From contig NZ_JXBB01000045.1 in NCBI RefSeq assembly GCF_001653195.1, positions 1-64,000 of the forward strand: a stretch of 64,000 nt of DNA. The letters run 5' to 3'. A program made the position numbers and the translations under genes. Positions 63,183-64,000 of the stretch are shown here, piece by piece (the stretch's first letter is position 1; every line of letters begins with the position of its first letter). The notes below the pieces were generated by a model. That model saw only the letters and a program-made list of their open reading frames with translations. It had not been told where the DNA came from and did no database searches. This DNA comes from Hydrogenibacillus schlegelii (GTDB lineage Bacteria > Bacillota > Bacilli > Thermicanales > DSM-22653).

Positions 63183-64000
63183 ATGGCGGCATTTCGACGG
63201 GAGACGGATGACATTCGGCGGGAGTCCGGCAGGGGGCCCCGGCCGCCGACGGAAAACCGGGTTTCGGGCTATCTTTCCCTCGGCGCCCGGCAGAAGGCCT
63301 CGGACGTCCATCTCGCCGCGGGGGAGCCGCCGGCGATCCGCCTGGACGGGGCGCTTCTCGTCCTTCCGGAGCCTCCCCTGACGGCGGCGGAGCTTTGGGC
63401 CTTCATCGAAGAAGCGCTTGACTCAAGCGGGCTTGCCCGGTTGCGGACGGAAGGTTCGATCGACGCGCCTTACGGGATCGAAGGCGTGGCGACCTTTCGG
63501 CTGAATATTTTTAAACAAAGGGGGGCGCCGGCCCTCGCCGCCCGCATCATCCCGGATCGGGTGCCGACCGTCGAGGAGCTCGGCCTCCCGGAGGCGGTCC
63601 GTTCGCTCGCCCGGCTTGAGGACGGCCTCGTCCTCGTCACGGGGCCGACGGGGAGCGGCAAGTCGACGACGCTGGCGGCGATCATCGAGACGATCAACCG
63701 CGAGGCGGCGCGGCACATCATCACGCTGGAAGATCCGATCGAATACGTCTTCGAAAACCACCGCTCCCTCATTCGTCAGCGGGAGATCGGGCGGGACGCG
63801 ACAAGCTTTGCGGCGGCGCTCCGGGCGGCGCTCCGACAGGATCCGGACGTCATCCTCGTCGGCGAGATGCGGGACCTCGAGACGATCGCGACGGCGCTCA
63901 CCGCCGCCGAGACGGGGCACTTCGTCCTTTCGACGCTGCACACGAAAAACGCCGCCCAGACGATCGACCGGATCATCGCCGTCTTCCCGGCGGCGCAGCA
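63183..64000 (+). CDS. pilT: PilT-like type IV pilus retraction ATPase, cut by the window end
   Basis: 272 codons are visible, running off the window without a stop. PilT retracts type IV pili and drives twitching or DNA uptake. Seen: ASDVHLAAGEP (about 39-49), Walker A VTGPTGSGKSTTLAAI (about 157-172), Asp box region TLEDPIEYVFENHRSLIRQREIG, Walker B VGEMRDLETIATALTAAETGH, and His box STLHTKNAAQTIDRIIAVFP. GEMRDLETI and AAQTIDR are typical of PilT rather than PilB/GspE, although ComGA- or PilU-type relatives cannot be ruled out. ATG 63183 with GAAGAGGCGG upstream. Confidence 0.88.
   Translation, partial: MAAFRRETDDIRRESGRGPRPPTENRVSGYLSLGARQKASDVHLAAGEPPAIRLDGALLVLPEPPLTAAELWAFIEEALDSSGLARLRTEGSIDAPYGIEGVATFRLNIFKQRGAPALAARIIPDRVPTVEELGLPEAVRSLARLEDGLVLVTGPTGSGKSTTLAAIIETINREAARHIITLEDPIEYVFENHRSLIRQREIGRDATSFAAALRAALRQDPDVILVGEMRDLETIATALTAAETGHFVLSTLHTKNAAQTIDRIIAVFPAAQ

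Overview
The window looks like a chromosomal segment of a high-GC, endospore-forming member of the Bacillota. Evidence seen directly: very GC-rich coding sequence, AGGAGG-type ribosome binding sites, many GTG/TTG starts, sigma-A-like promoters, and the sporulation genes dpaA, dpaB, spoVS, a SpoIIIE-type translocase and a SpoIIM-like protein. From about 7.6 to 50.7 kb the gene order follows the Bacillus/Geobacillus chromosome: rimP-nusA-rnpM-ylxQ-infB-rbfA, then nrnA, truB, ribF, rpsO, pnp, an M16 protease, dut, ymxH, dpaAB, asd, dapG, dapA, rnj, tepA, ylzJ, spoIIIE, a nucleoside ABC transporter, ymfI, ymfJ, ymfK, rodZ, rimO, pgsA, cinA, recA, recX, rny, ymdB, spoVS. A thermophilic Hydrogenibacillus-like organism is my inference from this order plus the GC content; it is not proven here.

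Layout. 1-3.9 kb: the 3' part of a Wadjet anti-plasmid locus (jetC lacking its N-terminal ATPase half, and an intact jetD); the left edge is lower-GC DNA with repeated motifs that looks like the end of an insertion element. 3.9-7.6 kb: an orphan membrane protein, cysK and a DHA2-type MFS exporter. 7.6-21.9 kb: transcription, translation and RNA-processing genes, then an M16 protease, dut and ymxH. 21.9-27.1 kb: dipicolinate synthase and the aspartate/lysine/diaminopimelate genes, which share an intermediate. 27.1-33 kb: RNase J, TepA, YlzJ and the DNA translocase. 33-37.3 kb: a nucleoside ABC importer whose substrate-binding lipoprotein gene has lost its 5' half. 37.3-50.7 kb: ymfI-J-K, rodZ, rimO, pgsA, cinA, a DEAD-box helicase, recA, recX, rny, ymdB and spoVS. 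50.9-58.3 kb: an M19 dipeptidase, a two-subunit 2-oxoacid:ferredoxin oxidoreductase, a Lon-like protease and a monothiol thioredoxin-like protein. 58.4-64 kb: small minus-strand genes (DsrE-like, one unrecognised, a zinc-ribbon protein) mixed with a SpoIIM-like membrane protein, hflX, a LapA-like protein and the start of a PilT-type ATPase cut by the window end.

Most genes are conserved housekeeping genes in tightly packed operons (4-bp ATGA/GTGA overlaps are common). The less ordinary content is regulatory or degenerative: a sigma-K-type promoter overlapping a terminator in front of dpaAB, a leader stem that covers the RNase Y ribosome binding site, the truncated BMP lipoprotein gene directly behind a good promoter, the damaged Wadjet locus, several short repeat families, and long low-complexity tails on core proteins. 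I saw no rRNA, tRNA, CRISPR array or complete insertion sequence. I do not see a clearly new multi-gene system.
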